From Pseudomonas extremaustralis (lineage in GTDB: Bacteria; Pseudomonadota; Gammaproteobacteria; Pseudomonadales; Pseudomonadaceae), in NCBI RefSeq assembly GCF_900102035.1, contig NZ_LT629689.1:4076001-4140000 (forward strand): a stretch of DNA of 64,000 nucleotides. Direction: 5' to 3'. The position numbers were made by a program, and so were the translations under genes. The notes beneath the pieces were generated by a model, which saw only the letters and a list, made by a program, of their open reading frames with translations, did not search any database and was not told the DNA's origin. This document shows positions 27,042-36,735 of this stretch, in pieces; the stretch's first letter is position 1, and each line of letters opens with the position of its first letter.

Positions 27042-28307
27042 ATGTCCAGTTTTGCCACGCTGAACACACTGTCTGTCGGTACCGATTACGAAGCGCTCGC
27101 CGAGCGTTTTCGGCCGATCTTCACCCGTATCGCCGAGGGGGCGGTCGAGCGCGAACGCACGCGCACGCTGCCGTTCGAACCGATCCAATGGCTGAAAGAA
27201 GCCGGGTTCGGCGCCGTGCGTGTCCCGGCCGAATTCGGCGGCGCCGGCGCCTCGCTGCCGCAACTGTTCCAACTGTTGATTGAACTGGCGGCCGCCGACT
27301 CCAACGTGACCCAAGCCCTGCGCGGGCATTTTGCGTTTGTCGAAGACCGCCTCAACGCCCAGGCATTCAGCCCACAGAACGCCTGGTTCGAGCGGTTTGT
27401 GGCCGGGGAACTGGTCGGCAACGCCTGGACCGAAGTCGGCGACGTGAAGATCGGCCAGGTGATCACCCGCATCAGCCGCCAGGGCGAGCAATGGGTCGCC
27501 AATGGCACCAAGTTCTACAGCACCGGCAGCCTGTTCGCCGACTGGATCGACCTGTATGCCCAACGGGACGACACCGGTGCCGACGTGATCGCGGCGGTCC
27601 GCGTGCAGCAACCGGGTGTGCGTCAGAGCGACGACTGGGATGGCTTCGGTCAGCGCACCACCGGCAGCGGCACGTCGGTGTTTGAAAATGCCGTGGTCGA
27701 AGACGACCACCTGATCGACTTCTCCACGCGGTTCAAATATCAAACCGCGTTTTACCAACTGACCCTGCTGGCCGTGCTGGTCGGTTCGGGGCAGGCGGCC
27801 GTGCGCGAAGTGGCCCAACAGGTGCGTGTTCGCGCCAGGGTGTTCAGCCATGGCAATGCGGCGGCGGTGCGTGACGATGCCCAGGTGCAGCAAGTGGTCG
27901 GCAAGGCTTCGGCGCAGGTCTACACCGCCGAAGCCGCGGCCCTGCGTGCCGCGCAGGCTTCGCAACGCGCTTACCTGGCGCATTTTGCCAAGGATGAGCA
28001 GGCCGAACACGAGGCCAATATCGCTGCGGAGCTGGAGTCGGCCCAAGCCCAAGTGGTGATTGCCGACCTGGTGCTGCGCGCCACCAGCGACTTGTTCAAC
28101 GCCTTGGGCGCTTCCGCCGCCCGCACGGGCCTGCAACTCGACCGGCACTGGCGCAATGCGCGCACTGCGGCCTCGCACAATCCGTTGATCTATAAGGAGC
28201 GGATCATCGGCGACTGGGAAATCAACGGCACCGAACCGCCCTACGTCTGGCAGATCGGCGGCGGCAACCAACCCGCCCGCGCTGAAAAAGAGCCACAGAG
28301 CGCGTAA
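27042..28307 (+). CDS. Second acyl-CoA dehydrogenase-fold flavin monooxygenase (SfnB/DszC-like)
   Basis: 421 residues from ATG 27042 with a GAGGAAG ribosome binding site. The N-terminal domain has WLKEAGFGAVRVPAEFGGAGASLPQLFQLLIELAAADSNV. The middle beta domain has DDWDGFGQRTTGSGTSVFENAVVEDDHL, and the C-terminus has RTGLQLDRHWRNARTAASHNPLIYKERIIGDWEING, as in DszC/SfnB. It is a different subgroup from the gene at 24212, so the cluster holds two non-redundant members. It is last before a strong terminator. Confidence 0.87.
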   Translation: MSSFATLNTLSVGTDYEALAERFRPIFTRIAEGAVERERTRTLPFEPIQWLKEAGFGAVRVPAEFGGAGASLPQLFQLLIELAAADSNVTQALRGHFAFVEDRLNAQAFSPQNAWFERFVAGELVGNAWTEVGDVKIGQVITRISRQGEQWVANGTKFYSTGSLFADWIDLYAQRDDTGADVIAAVRVQQPGVRQSDDWDGFGQRTTGSGTSVFENAVVEDDHLIDFSTRFKYQTAFYQLTLLAVLVGSGQAAVREVAQQVRVRARVFSHGNAAAVRDDAQVQQVVGKASAQVYTAEAAALRAAQASQRAYLAHFAKDEQAEHEANIAAELESAQAQVVIADLVLRATSDLFNALGASAARTGLQLDRHWRNARTAASHNPLIYKERIIGDWEINGTEPPYVWQIGGGNQPARAEKEPQSA

Positions 28308-28321
28308 CTCCGCGCCCTGAA

Positions 28322-28350
28322 CATGCCCCGGCCTGCCGGGGCATTTTTTT
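28322..28350 (+). terminator. Terminator of the organosulfur cluster
   Basis: ATGCCCCGGC, loop CT, GCCGGGGCAT and seven T residues, 14 bp after the stop codon. A near-perfect intrinsic terminator. Confidence 0.95.
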
Positions 28351-28485
28351 GCGCCGCGGAAAAAGCGCCGCTACGCCACGCCCGGCAGCCTGCATGCGCG
28401 CAAAAAAACACTCCATCTGTATTTTGACGCTCCCCGGAACCCGCTGTTAGTGTCCAGCCTCCCCCCCTACATGGAGTGCCCCACG

Positions 28486-29265
28486 GTGAAACTGGACATC
28501 TACCAAGTCGACGCTTTCAGCCAACATCCCTTCGGCGGCAACCCCGCTGCGGTGTGCCCATTGACCGAATGGCTGAGCGACGAGCAATTGCAAGACATCG
28601 CCGCCGAAAACAATCTGTCCGAAACCGCCTACTTCGTGCCCCGTGGCGATTTCTACGAGCTGCGCTGGTTCACCCCCACCGTCGAAGTCGACCTGTGCGG
28701 CCATGCCACGCTCGCGGCCGCGTGGGTGTTGATTCATGCGTTGGCGGATGCGCCTGACGTGTTGCGGTTTGCCACCCGCAGCGGCGAGCTTCGGGTCACC
28801 CGCGTGGGCGATGAGCTGGCGATGGATTTCCCAGCGAAAAACCCACAACCCTGCGAGCCGCCGGCCGGGCTGTTGAGCGCATTGGGGATCGAACGCGCCG
28901 AGGTATTCGGCACCGATGACTACCTCGTGGTGCTCGACGATGAGGCCCAGGTCGCCGCGCTCACGCCGGATTTTTCCCGGCTCAAGGGCCTGCCCAAACG
29001 CGGGATTGCAGTGACGGCCAAGAGCACGCGGTTCGATTTCATTTCCCGCTGGTTCGGCCCGAATGTGGGGGTCAATGAAGACCCGGTCACCGGTTCGGCT
29101 CACACCTCCTTGGCGCCGTTCTGGGCCGAGCGCCTGGGCAAAACCAACCTGACCGCCGAGCAGGGCGGTGCGCGCAAGGGCCAACTACGCTGCGTGCTCA
29201 AGGGCGACCGGGTGATTATGTCGGGCAAGGCCGTGCTGTATATGCAAGGCTCGATCTACCTGTAA
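28486..29265 (+). CDS. PhzF-family isomerase/epimerase-like protein
   Basis: 259 residues. GTG 28486 is chosen because GGAG lies 9 nt upstream and the family begins MKLDIYQVDAF; an in-frame ATG at 28471 is an alternative. Conserved PhzF features are FGGNPAAVCPL, the catalytic Glu in LSETAYF (about residue 46), TPTVEVDLCGHATLAAAWVL and NEDPVTGSAHTSLAPFWAERL. The fold is that of diaminopimelate epimerase. No phenazine genes are near, so it is a general PhzF-like protein of unknown substrate. It is monocistronic. Confidence 0.9.
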   Translation: MKLDIYQVDAFSQHPFGGNPAAVCPLTEWLSDEQLQDIAAENNLSETAYFVPRGDFYELRWFTPTVEVDLCGHATLAAAWVLIHALADAPDVLRFATRSGELRVTRVGDELAMDFPAKNPQPCEPPAGLLSALGIERAEVFGTDDYLVVLDDEAQVAALTPDFSRLKGLPKRGIAVTAKSTRFDFISRWFGPNVGVNEDPVTGSAHTSLAPFWAERLGKTNLTAEQGGARKGQLRCVLKGDRVIMSGKAVLYMQGSIYL

Positions 29266-29303
29266 AACCCAGGGCCCCCTACGAACAACAGATCATTCTC
29301 AAA

Positions 29304-31133
29304 ATGAACGGAGTTCAGCGCGTGTTTTCGATTGCCCGTCTTCACCTGTCAGCGATTGCCGCCGCCCTCGCCCTGCTGGCCTGCAACACAACCTTGGCCG
29401 AGCAGCCAGCGGCGCCGGAGTTGGGTTCGGGCTATCGCGCCGACCTGCGCCCCCGCCATGCCGAGCGGCATATGGCGGCGGCGGCCAACCCGCTGGCGGC
29501 CGAAGCGGGGCGCGAAATGTTGCGCCAGGGCGGCTCGGCCATCGATGCGGCGATTGCCATGCAGGCGGTGCTGACCCTGGTGGAGCCGCAATCGTCGGGG
29601 ATTGGCGGCGGTGCGTTCATCCTGCTGTGGGACGGCAAACAGGTGCACGCCTATGACGGCCGCGAAACCGCGCCGGCCGGGGCGACGCCGCGCTTGTTCC
29701 TCAAGGCCGACGGTCAGCCGATGGCATTCACCGCCGCACAGATCGGCGGGCGTTCGGTGGGCACGCCGGGGGTGTTGCGCGCGTTGGAGATGGCGCACAA
29801 GCAGACCGGACACTTGCCCTGGGCCACGCTGTTCGCGCCGGCGATCCGCCTGTCGGAACAGGGCTTCGCGATTTCCCCGCGCCTGCATGCGCTGATCGCG
29901 GCCGACCGTCACATCCCCAAATCGCCGGATATGGCGGCGTACTTTCTGAACGCCGATGGCACGCCCAAGGCCACCGGCACATTGCTGAAAAACCCGGCGC
30001 TGGCCAACGTGTTCAGACGCATCGCCAAGGAAGGCGCGGACGCGCTGTACCAAGGGCCGATTGCCGAGGAGATCGCGCGCAAGGTCCAGGGCCATCGCAA
30101 TGCGGGCAGCCTGTCCGTGGCGGACCTCGCCGGCTACACCGCCAAGGCGCGCACGCCGCTGTGCAACGACTACAAGCAGTGGACCGTGTGCGGCATGCCG
30201 CCGCCGTCGTCGGGAGGGATTGCCATCGCGCAGATCCTCGGCACGTTGCAGGCGCTGGAAGCCCGCGACCCGCGTCTGGCCATCGCGCCCATGACACCGG
30301 TCAAGAGCACCTCCGCCGCCGGCCTCGAACCCACGCCCGAGGCCGTTCACCTGATCGCCGAAGCCAGCCGCCTGGCCTTTGCCGACCGCGGGTTGTACGT
30401 CGCCGATGCCGACTTCGTACCGGTGCCGGTCGCCGGCCTGGTCGCAGCGGATTATCTGGCCACGCGCGCCGCGTTGATTGGCGAGCGCAGCCTGGGCGTC
30501 GCCAAGCCGGGCCAGCCGGCGGGGATTCAAGTGGCGTACGCGCCGGACCGCTCGCCGTTGCGCATCTCCACCTCGCAAGTGGTGGCGGTGGACGACAGGG
30601 GCGGCGCGGTGTCGATGACCACCACGGTGGAAGCCGCCTTCGGCGCCCACCTGATGGTCCAGGGCTTTGTGCTCAACAACCAGTTGACCGACTTCTCGTT
30701 CATTCCCGAGGAACACGGCCAACCGGTGGCCAACCGCGTACAACCGGGCAAACGCCCACGCTCGGCCATGGCGCCGACCCTGGTGTTCGACCGCCAGAGC
30801 GGCGAGTTGCTGGCCGCGCTGGGCTCGCCGGGCGGCTCGCAGATCATCGAGTACGTGAGCAAGTCCCTGGTGGCAATGCTCGACTGGCAACTCGACCCAC
30901 AGGCCGCCATCAACCTGCCCAACTTCGGCAGCCGCAATGGCGCGACCGAACTGGAAGCCGGCCTGTTCAGCCCGGCATCGAAACAGGCGCTCAGGGACAA
31001 GGGCCATGTGCTGAGCGAGATCGACATGACCAGCGGCATCCAGGCCATCGTGCGCACGCAGGATGCGCAGGGCAAGGTGATGCTGAGCGGCGGCGCCGAC
31101 CCACGGCGAGAGGGTGAGGCGTTGGGGGATTGA
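29304..31133 (+). CDS. ggt: Gamma-glutamyltransferase, periplasmic
   Basis: 609 residues with an N-terminal signal ending around LACNTTLAEQ; a Cys follows LLALLA, so a lipoprotein is possible. GGT signatures are AGREMLRQGGSAIDAAIAMQAVL, PQSSGIGGGAFIL and PPPSSGGIAIAQIL. The autocatalytic Thr is Thr423 (context ISTSQVV, where most GGTs have TTH or TSH). After it come SMTTTVEAAFG and VLNNQLTDFSF, then GSPGGSQII. It splits glutathione and other gamma-glutamyl compounds. The TSQ variation in the active site is unusual. Confidence 0.93.
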   Translation: MNGVQRVFSIARLHLSAIAAALALLACNTTLAEQPAAPELGSGYRADLRPRHAERHMAAAANPLAAEAGREMLRQGGSAIDAAIAMQAVLTLVEPQSSGIGGGAFILLWDGKQVHAYDGRETAPAGATPRLFLKADGQPMAFTAAQIGGRSVGTPGVLRALEMAHKQTGHLPWATLFAPAIRLSEQGFAISPRLHALIAADRHIPKSPDMAAYFLNADGTPKATGTLLKNPALANVFRRIAKEGADALYQGPIAEEIARKVQGHRNAGSLSVADLAGYTAKARTPLCNDYKQWTVCGMPPPSSGGIAIAQILGTLQALEARDPRLAIAPMTPVKSTSAAGLEPTPEAVHLIAEASRLAFADRGLYVADADFVPVPVAGLVAADYLATRAALIGERSLGVAKPGQPAGIQVAYAPDRSPLRISTSQVVAVDDRGGAVSMTTTVEAAFGAHLMVQGFVLNNQLTDFSFIPEEHGQPVANRVQPGKRPRSAMAPTLVFDRQSGELLAALGSPGGSQIIEYVSKSLVAMLDWQLDPQAAINLPNFGSRNGATELEAGLFSPASKQALRDKGHVLSEIDMTSGIQAIVRTQDAQGKVMLSGGADPRREGEALGD

Positions 31134-31218
31134 TGTAACGAGGGGACGTTGTTGCGCTTATGGATCGCTCGTACAGAGCAATGAAAAAAGCAAGACCGGA
31201 TGTCTTCCGGGAAGTCCT

Positions 31219-31242
31219 CAGTAACGCCTGATGGCGTTACTG
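31219..31242. terminator. Hairpin between convergent ggt and ddl
   Basis: CAGTAACGCC, loop TGAT and GGCGTTACTG form a perfect 10 bp stem between the convergent ends of ggt (31133) and ddl (31258). There is no T run, but the position suits a bidirectional terminator. Confidence 0.55.
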
Positions 31243-31257
31243 GCCATTGGCTGATGA

Positions 31258-32352
31258 TCAGCGACTGATCTTGAGCCCCTTGCGCCCCGCATGCCGCTCC
31301 AACGCCAACTCGATCAAGCGGCTGACCAACTCGCTGTAACTCATGCCCGCCGCCTGCCACAGCTTGGGGTACATGCTGATGCGGGTGAAGCCGGGCAATG
31401 AGTTGATTTCGTTGATCAGCACTTCACCGTCATCGGTCAGGAACACATCGACCCGCGCCAACCCGGCGCAGCCCAATACCTCGAAGGCTTCGATGGCCAG
31501 GCGGCGGATGCGCTCGCTGGCTTCAACACTGATATCCGCCGGCACCACCACCTGGGCGGCCTGATCGTCGATGTACTTGCTGTCGTAGGAATAGAAACCG
31601 CTGCCCACCACGATCTCACCACAACCGCTGGCGATGGGGTTGTCGTTGCCCAACACGGCGCATTCGATCTCGCGGCCCCGGACGGCGGATTCCACCAGCA
31701 CTTTTTCGTCGAAGCCCAGGGCCAGTTCGACGGCGGCGTGGTACTCGGCCTCGTCGTTCACTTTGCTCACACCCACCGAGGAACCCTGGTTGGCGGGTTT
31801 GACGAACATCGGCAGGCCGAGCTTGCCCACCGCCATGTCGAACGAGGTGCGCGCCGCGTTGCGACGGTTGAGGGTGATAAACGGCGTGACGGCAATCCCG
31901 GCGTCGCGCAGCAGGCGCTTGCTGACGTCCTTGTCCATGCACACCGCCGAACCCAGCACATCGGAGCCGACGAAAGGCAGGTCCGCCATGCGCAGCAGGC
32001 CTTGCAGGCAGCCGTCTTCGCCGAGGGTGCCGTGGACGATGGGGAAGATCACGTCGATGTGTTGCAGCAGGCTCTGGCCGGAGGTCTCCACCACTTGCTG
32101 GCTGGCCTTGCCAGGCACCACCGCCAGTTCGCGGTTGGACTGGTTGAGCGCGATAAGTGCCGGGTTTTCCTGGTTGATCAGGAAGTTCGACGTGTCATTG
32201 AGGTGCCAGTGGCCGGCCTTGTCGATGCCAATCAGCACCGGCTCGAAGCGTGTGCGGTCGAGCGCGTCGACAATATTGCGCGCCGACTGCAACGAAACCT
32301 CATGTTCGGCCGAACGGCCACCAAAAATAATCCCTACCCGCACCTTGCTCAT
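31258..32352 (-). CDS. ddl: D-alanine-D-alanine ligase (DdlA type)
   Basis: 364 residues. The N-terminal motif [22 protein letters not shown], the catalytic loop [17 protein letters not shown], the ATP-grasp segments [16 protein letters not shown] and [11 protein letters not shown] and the metal-binding [12 protein letters not shown] are all present. It makes D-Ala-D-Ala for peptidoglycan. It is alone and not in a mur cluster, so it is likely the second, DdlA-like ligase, with a DdlB elsewhere. Confidence 0.95.
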   Translation of the reverse strand: MSKVRVGIIFGGRSAEHEVSLQSARNIVDALDRTRFEPVLIGIDKAGHWHLNDTSNFLINQENPALIALNQSNRELAVVPGKASQQVVETSGQSLLQHIDVIFPIVHGTLGEDGCLQGLLRMADLPFVGSDVLGSAVCMDKDVSKRLLRDAGIAVTPFITLNRRNAARTSFDMAVGKLGLPMFVKPANQGSSVGVSKVNDEAEYHAAVELALGFDEKVLVESAVRGREIECAVLGNDNPIASGCGEIVVGSGFYSYDSKYIDDQAAQVVVPADISVEASERIRRLAIEAFEVLGCAGLARVDVFLTDDGEVLINEINSLPGFTRISMYPKLWQAAGMSYSELVSRLIELALERHAGRKGLKISR

Positions 32353-32502
32353 GACCTGGCCTCACTGTTGAACGTAAGGCTTATTACCATGGGCGGTCAG
32401 CGATTCGCTACCTGCCCACCTGCACAATCGTACAAGACCCCAGCACGACAACAGCGCCAGACTGGGTTAACGTGTTTCCACCTCTCTGTGTGACAAGCCA
32501 CC

Positions 32503-33312
32503 ATGGGCAAACCCACCCCCACCCTCGACTGGCTGCACCGCGCCCCGCACGCCAGCGGCCTTGATCGTATCGAAGCGTACTTCGCCGGGTTCGCCTTCGA
32601 CCCGCATCGCCATGACACCTACGCCATCGGGCGCACGTTGTCGGGCGTGCAAAGTTTTCACTATCGCGGCGACATGATCCACAGCCTGCCCGGCACGACC
32701 ATGGTGCTTCACCCCGACGAGACCCACGACGGTCACGCGGGCAGCGACGAGGGCTTCAAGTACCGGATGATTTACGTGGAACCGTCGCTGATCCAGCAGA
32801 TCCTCGGCGGCAAGCCGTTGCCGTTCATCCCCAAGGGTTTATCCACCGATCCCAGGCTGTTCCGTGCCAGCGAAGTGCTGCTGCAAAACCTTGATCACCC
32901 CATCGACCCGTTGCAGGAACAGGACGCGATGTTCGACCTGGCCCACGCGCTGAACAACGCCGCGGGCGCGATCATCCGCCGCAAGACCTTCGATTACATA
33001 GCTGCCGAGCGCGCCCGGGAATTTATCCACAGCGCCCTGGGCCGCAGCATCACCCTGGATGAAATCGCCGACCACGCCGGCCGCGACCGCTGGGCGTTAT
33101 CGCGGGACTTTCGCCTGTTGTTCGGCACCAGCCCCTACCGCTACCTGACCATGCGCCGCTTGGACTTGGTGCGCAGCCTGCTGGCCCAGGGCCAAACACT
33201 GGTGGATGCGGCGCTGATCGCGGGTTTCACCGACCAGAGCCATATGACCCGACAATTTCGCAGCACCTACGGCATGCCGCCGTCGCGCTGGGTGAAGATG
33301 CTCGGGCGTTGA
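32503..33312 (+). CDS. AraC-family transcriptional regulator
   Basis: 269 residues. The N-terminal half is a cupin-type sensing domain (FDPHRHDTYAIGRTLSGVQSFHYRG, PGTTMVLHPDETHDGHAG). The C-terminal AraC DNA-binding domain (about 165-265) has two helix-turn-helix motifs, ITLDEIADHAGRDRWALSRDFRLLFGTSPYRYLTMRRLD and LVDAALIAGFTDQSHMTRQFRSTYGMPPSRWV. It diverges from ddl. The target is unknown and no partner transporter is adjacent. There is no clear ribosome binding site. Confidence 0.92.
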   Translation: MGKPTPTLDWLHRAPHASGLDRIEAYFAGFAFDPHRHDTYAIGRTLSGVQSFHYRGDMIHSLPGTTMVLHPDETHDGHAGSDEGFKYRMIYVEPSLIQQILGGKPLPFIPKGLSTDPRLFRASEVLLQNLDHPIDPLQEQDAMFDLAHALNNAAGAIIRRKTFDYIAAERAREFIHSALGRSITLDEIADHAGRDRWALSRDFRLLFGTSPYRYLTMRRLDLVRSLLAQGQTLVDAALIAGFTDQSHMTRQFRSTYGMPPSRWVKMLGR

Positions 33313-33340
33313 AATTGGGCGGCGGCACCCGCCCTACCGG

Positions 33341-34657
33341 TCAGTTCGACAGCTGGTTGGCGAACTGCCCCACCGCGCTGACCACCTTCTGCGCGCCGTC
33401 CTGGATTTCGATGATCACCGCGCCCGCTTCGGCGGCGAGGGTCAGGCCTTGCTCGGCCTGGGAGCGACCGTCGGTCATCAGGCTGACCGCATCGCGAGCC
33501 ATGTCCTGGTTCTGACGCACCACGCCGACAATTTCCTCGGTGGCTTTGCTGGTACGCGATGCCAGCTGCCGCACTTCATCGGCCACCACCGCGAACCCAC
33601 GCCCCTGTTCACCGGCCCGCGCCGCTTCGATGGCGGCGTTGAGCGCCAGCAGGTTGGTTTGTTCGGCAATGCCGCTGATGGTCTTGACGATAGTGCCGAT
33701 CACTTGGGACTGGGCGTTCAGCGCCTCGATGCCCTCGCCGGCCTGTTGCATGTGCTGGGCCAGGTCGCGCATCACGTCGACCGCCTGGGTCACCACCGTG
33801 GTACCGCGCTGGGCACTGTTGTCGGTTTGCAGGGAAGTGCTGTAGGCAATATTGGCAGCCTCGGCAATCGCCTGTTCACGGATGACCTGGTCGGTGATCA
33901 CCGTGGCGAACTTGACCACTTTGTACAGCCGATCGTTGGCATCGAGCACCGGGTTGTAAGTCGCCTCCAACCACACCGCATGCCCATGGCTGTCCACACG
34001 CTTGAAGCGCGCCGCGACAAACTCACCGGCGTTCAAACGCTTCCAGAACGCCTGGTATTCGGCGCTGTTGTAGTCCTCCGGTTCGCAGAACATGCGGTGA
34101 TGTTTGCCCTGAATCTGCGCCAGGGTGTACCCCATGCTGTTGAGAAAACGCTCGTTCGCGGTGAGCACGTGGCCCTCCAGGTCGAACTCGATCACAGCCG
34201 TGGAACGTACCAGCGCGGTGATCAGGTTTTCGTGCTCGCGCGACGCCTCGATGGTGCGCGTGAGGTCGCTGGAGAATATGGAGAAATGCTTGAGGCGCCC
34301 GTCCGAGGTGCGCACCGGTTGCACGATCGAACGCAGCCACGCTTCCTTGCCATTGCCGCGCGTCAGGCGCACGGCCCCGACGAAATGTTCGCCGCGCATC
34401 AGGGCGTTCTTGAAACGCAGTTGAAAGGAGTCCTGGCGCACATGGGCCGGTACCAGGTCTTCGATGGGGCGTCCCAGAAGGCCGCTCATCGAGTAAACCA
34501 GTTCCTGCAGAAAGTTGGCATTTGCCCACTCCACCCGGCCTTCGACGTCCAGCGTCAGGCACAGCATTTCGCTTTCCAGGCTCTCCTTGACCTGTTGCAA
34601 GCTCGACAACTCTTCGCGAAGAGCCGCCAGCTCCTGCTTCAAACGGGTGTTGAACAT
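33341..34657 (-). CDS. Soluble PAS-PAS chemoreceptor-like transducer, BdlA-like
   Basis: 438 residues with no membrane segment. A short N-terminal coiled coil (about 1-30) is followed by two PAS domains (about 35-140 and 150-260; the second has [26 protein letters not shown]). The C-terminal MCP signalling domain has [35 protein letters not shown]. This architecture and length match BdlA of P. aeruginosa, which promotes biofilm dispersal, and related Aer-like oxygen or redox sensors. ATG 34657 is used; an in-frame ATG 30 bp upstream is less likely. Confidence 0.87.
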   Translation of the reverse strand: MFNTRLKQELAALREELSSLQQVKESLESEMLCLTLDVEGRVEWANANFLQELVYSMSGLLGRPIEDLVPAHVRQDSFQLRFKNALMRGEHFVGAVRLTRGNGKEAWLRSIVQPVRTSDGRLKHFSIFSSDLTRTIEASREHENLITALVRSTAVIEFDLEGHVLTANERFLNSMGYTLAQIQGKHHRMFCEPEDYNSAEYQAFWKRLNAGEFVAARFKRVDSHGHAVWLEATYNPVLDANDRLYKVVKFATVITDQVIREQAIAEAANIAYSTSLQTDNSAQRGTTVVTQAVDVMRDLAQHMQQAGEGIEALNAQSQVIGTIVKTISGIAEQTNLLALNAAIEAARAGEQGRGFAVVADEVRQLASRTSKATEEIVGVVRQNQDMARDAVSLMTDGRSQAEQGLTLAAEAGAVIIEIQDGAQKVVSAVGQFANQLSN

Positions 34658-34761
34658 GGGACACCGATGGTCATGAGAAAAGAACATATCTGAACGTCAT
34701 CGGCGCGCCCGGCGTTTTCTGAAGAGCAGTCCACGCCTGGGCCCGTTCTTTTTTGCAGCGC

Positions 34762-35094
34762 TCAGCTGCCATTGTTTCGGCAGATGCCCATCACTTGGTA
34801 TTCCAGGGTATTGAGCTTGCCGGTGGAATCTTCATAGGTCATGCGGGACGGCACCGGATGGCAGGCGCGGATCGGCGGCGTCACGCTGACCACCTTGGCA
34901 ATGTCCAACTTCATGCCATAGCGATAGACCTGCGCCTCGGGCACCGGCTTGCCATTTCTGGCGGCGTAGTCGGCCATGGCTTTTTGATTGCGTTCCATCA
35001 TCAGGTCAAACGTACGATCACCGCCGCCTTCGGCCAATGCAGCAAAGGACAGAACGGCGGTTAATACGCCCAGGCAAAGTTTATAAAAGTTCAT
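34762..35094 (-). CDS. Exported DUF2790 protein
   Basis: 110 residues from ATG 35094 with an N-terminal signal peptide (KLCLGVLTAVLSFAALAEGG). The body has PVPEAQVYRYGMKLDIAKVVSVTPP and a C-terminal MTYEDSTGKLNTLEYQVMGIC, the DUF2790 pattern seen in many small periplasmic Pseudomonas proteins. Two Cys residues may form a disulfide. It diverges from the OprD porin, and its control region contains a copy of the putative metal-regulator element, so it is likely metal-responsive. Function is unknown. Confidence 0.87.
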   Translation of the reverse strand: MNFYKLCLGVLTAVLSFAALAEGGGDRTFDLMMERNQKAMADYAARNGKPVPEAQVYRYGMKLDIAKVVSVTPPIRACHPVPSRMTYEDSTGKLNTLEYQVMGICRNNGS

Positions 35095-35149
35095 CGCAGG
35101 TTCCTCGTCTGAAAGTTCAGTGCCGAGATTAACCAGCCAACCCTGACGC

Positions 35150-35212
35150 AAGAGTCACTGGAACATTACTTATTTGTTAGACGACCACAAAGTTCCAGAA
35201 TTGTAATGTTCC
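35150..35212. promoter_or_regulatory. Paired inverted operator elements between DUF2790 and OprD genes
   Basis: GGAACATTAC at 35160-35169 and its exact inverse GTAATGTTCC at 35203-35212 face outward to the two divergent genes. The same ten bases occur before czcC (44591-44600) and a related CAGAACTGTAAT occurs before the regulator gene (36675-36690). Aligned in gene direction all four share GTAAT preceded by a T-rich or A-rich half site about 10 bp upstream, as expected for an OmpR-type regulator. Regulator identity is inferred. Confidence 0.6.
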
Positions 35213-35319
35213 CGCCACACAGCCGTTATCCACGGTTTGCAACTATCAGCCCGGGCCAGATCAATAAGAACGCCCGCCTCCATAAGAAGCTGATCACTGC
35301 CAATACCAAGGAGCGAAAC

Positions 35320-36639
35320 ATGCATATCCGTTATTACGTCCTTCCCCTTTCACTGCTCGCAACAGTGCCCCTGGCAGCCGTGGCCGTGGAAGAAAAACCC
35401 GAAGGCTTTATCGAAGGCAGCCGCGTGAACGTGCTGGCGCGCAATTTCTATTTCAACCGCGATGATCGCAAGGGCCAGTCCAGCCCCACCGGCAATGGCT
35501 ATTCAGAAGCCTGGGCCCAGGGGCTGATCGGCAAGTTCGAATCCGGCTTTACCCAAGGCACTGTGGGGTTTGGCCTGGACGCGTTCGCCATGGTCGGCGT
35601 GAAGCTCGACTCGGGCACGGGCCGCAGCGGCGGCAAGGGTTCGTTCGGCGTCCTGCCGGTGGACAGCGACAATCACCCCGAAGACGCCTACAGCAAGGTC
35701 GGCGGCGCGGCGAAATTGCGCGTACTCGACACGCTGATCAAGGCCGGCGACGTGTTCCCGCTGACCCCGGTGGTGGCCTATGGCGATTCGCGCGTGTTGC
35801 CGGAAAGCTTTCGCGGCGTGACCTTGCAGAACACCAGCCTCGAGGGCCTGAGCCTTCAGGGCGGGCGCCTGAGCGGCATGAGCCAGCCCAATGAAAGCGG
35901 CATGGACAAAGGCTTCTCGACGTTTTATGCAGGGCGGGTCGACTCGCCCTGGATCGGCTATGTCGGCGGCGATTACAGCGTGAACCAACACCTGAGCCTG
36001 AGTCTCTATGGCAGCCGCCTGAAGGACGCCTGGAACCAGTATTACGCCGGCGGTGCCGCCAGTTATCCGCTGAGCGACGACGTCTCGCTGTTCGGCGACA
36101 TCAACTATTACAAGGCCGTGGACGAAGGCAAAAAGCTGCTCGGCGAGTTCGACAACACCATCTGGAGCGCCAAGGTCGGCGTCAAGGTCGGCGCCCACAG
36201 CCTGGCCGTGTCGCACCAGCGCAACAACGGCAACGACGACTTCGATTACCTGCGCCAGTCGGACTCGATCTTCCTCAACAACTCGATCCAGTACAGCGAC
36301 TTCAACTCGCCCAAGGAGCGTTCATGGATGCTGCGCTATGACCTGGACATGCAGGCCTTCGGCATTCCCGGCCTGTCGTTCATGACGCGCTACGCCAAGG
36401 GCACCGATGCCGATTACAGCCATGCCAACGCGGTCTATATGCGCCGCGACGGCGCCGGCAATCCGCTCACCGATCAGCGCCGCTGGGAACGGGATATCGA
36501 AGCCAAGTACGTGGTGCAAAGCGGCAACTTGAAAGATCTGTCCCTGCGATTGCGCCAGGCGACGGTGCGTTCAAGTTCATTTGAATCCGATCTCGAGGAA
36601 GTTCGAGTGATTGTCGAATATCCCCTGGCCGTTCTTTAA
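35320..36639 (+). CDS. OprD-family porin next to the metal two-component genes
   Basis: 439 residues from ATG 35320 after AAGGAG. The signal peptide ends near VPLAAVAVEEK, then GFIEGSRVNVLARNFYFNRDDRKG starts the mature protein. Strand segments include KFESGFTQGTVGFGLDAFAMVGVKLDSG. The C-terminus (EEVRVIVEYPLAVL) is typical of the family. It is a different subgroup from the porin at 20330. In P. aeruginosa the CzcR regulator controls oprD, and here the porin carries the same promoter element as czcC. Confidence 0.94.
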   Translation: MHIRYYVLPLSLLATVPLAAVAVEEKPEGFIEGSRVNVLARNFYFNRDDRKGQSSPTGNGYSEAWAQGLIGKFESGFTQGTVGFGLDAFAMVGVKLDSGTGRSGGKGSFGVLPVDSDNHPEDAYSKVGGAAKLRVLDTLIKAGDVFPLTPVVAYGDSRVLPESFRGVTLQNTSLEGLSLQGGRLSGMSQPNESGMDKGFSTFYAGRVDSPWIGYVGGDYSVNQHLSLSLYGSRLKDAWNQYYAGGAASYPLSDDVSLFGDINYYKAVDEGKKLLGEFDNTIWSAKVGVKVGAHSLAVSHQRNNGNDDFDYLRQSDSIFLNNSIQYSDFNSPKERSWMLRYDLDMQAFGIPGLSFMTRYAKGTDADYSHANAVYMRRDGAGNPLTDQRRWERDIEAKYVVQSGNLKDLSLRLRQATVRSSSFESDLEEVRVIVEYPLAVL

Positions 36640-36674
36640 ACCGCGCTGACCGATACCGGCTAATAAGTTGAAGT

Positions 36675-36690
36675 CTGTCAGAACTGTAAT
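36675..36690 (+). promoter_or_regulatory. Probable autoregulatory operator before the czcR-like gene
   Basis: CTGTCAGAACTGTAAT resembles the elements found before oprD, DUF2790 and czcC (common core CAGAA-Y-TGTAAT with the porin element). It ends 12 bp before the putative -35. This suits an activator binding just upstream of the polymerase. Confidence 0.5.
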
Positions 36691-36702
36691 ATCGGCCTCA
36701 CC

Positions 36703-36729
36703 TTGCCGTTAAGTTGCACTTTTTATACT
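36703..36729 (+). promoter_or_regulatory. Possible promoter for the leader of the metal two-component operon
   Basis: TTGCCG (36703-36708) and TATACT (36724-36729) are spaced by only 15 bp. Short spacing would fit a promoter that needs an activator; the operator above lies directly upstream. The predicted start is near 36736. Confidence 0.4.
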
Positions 36730-36735
36730 GACGGT

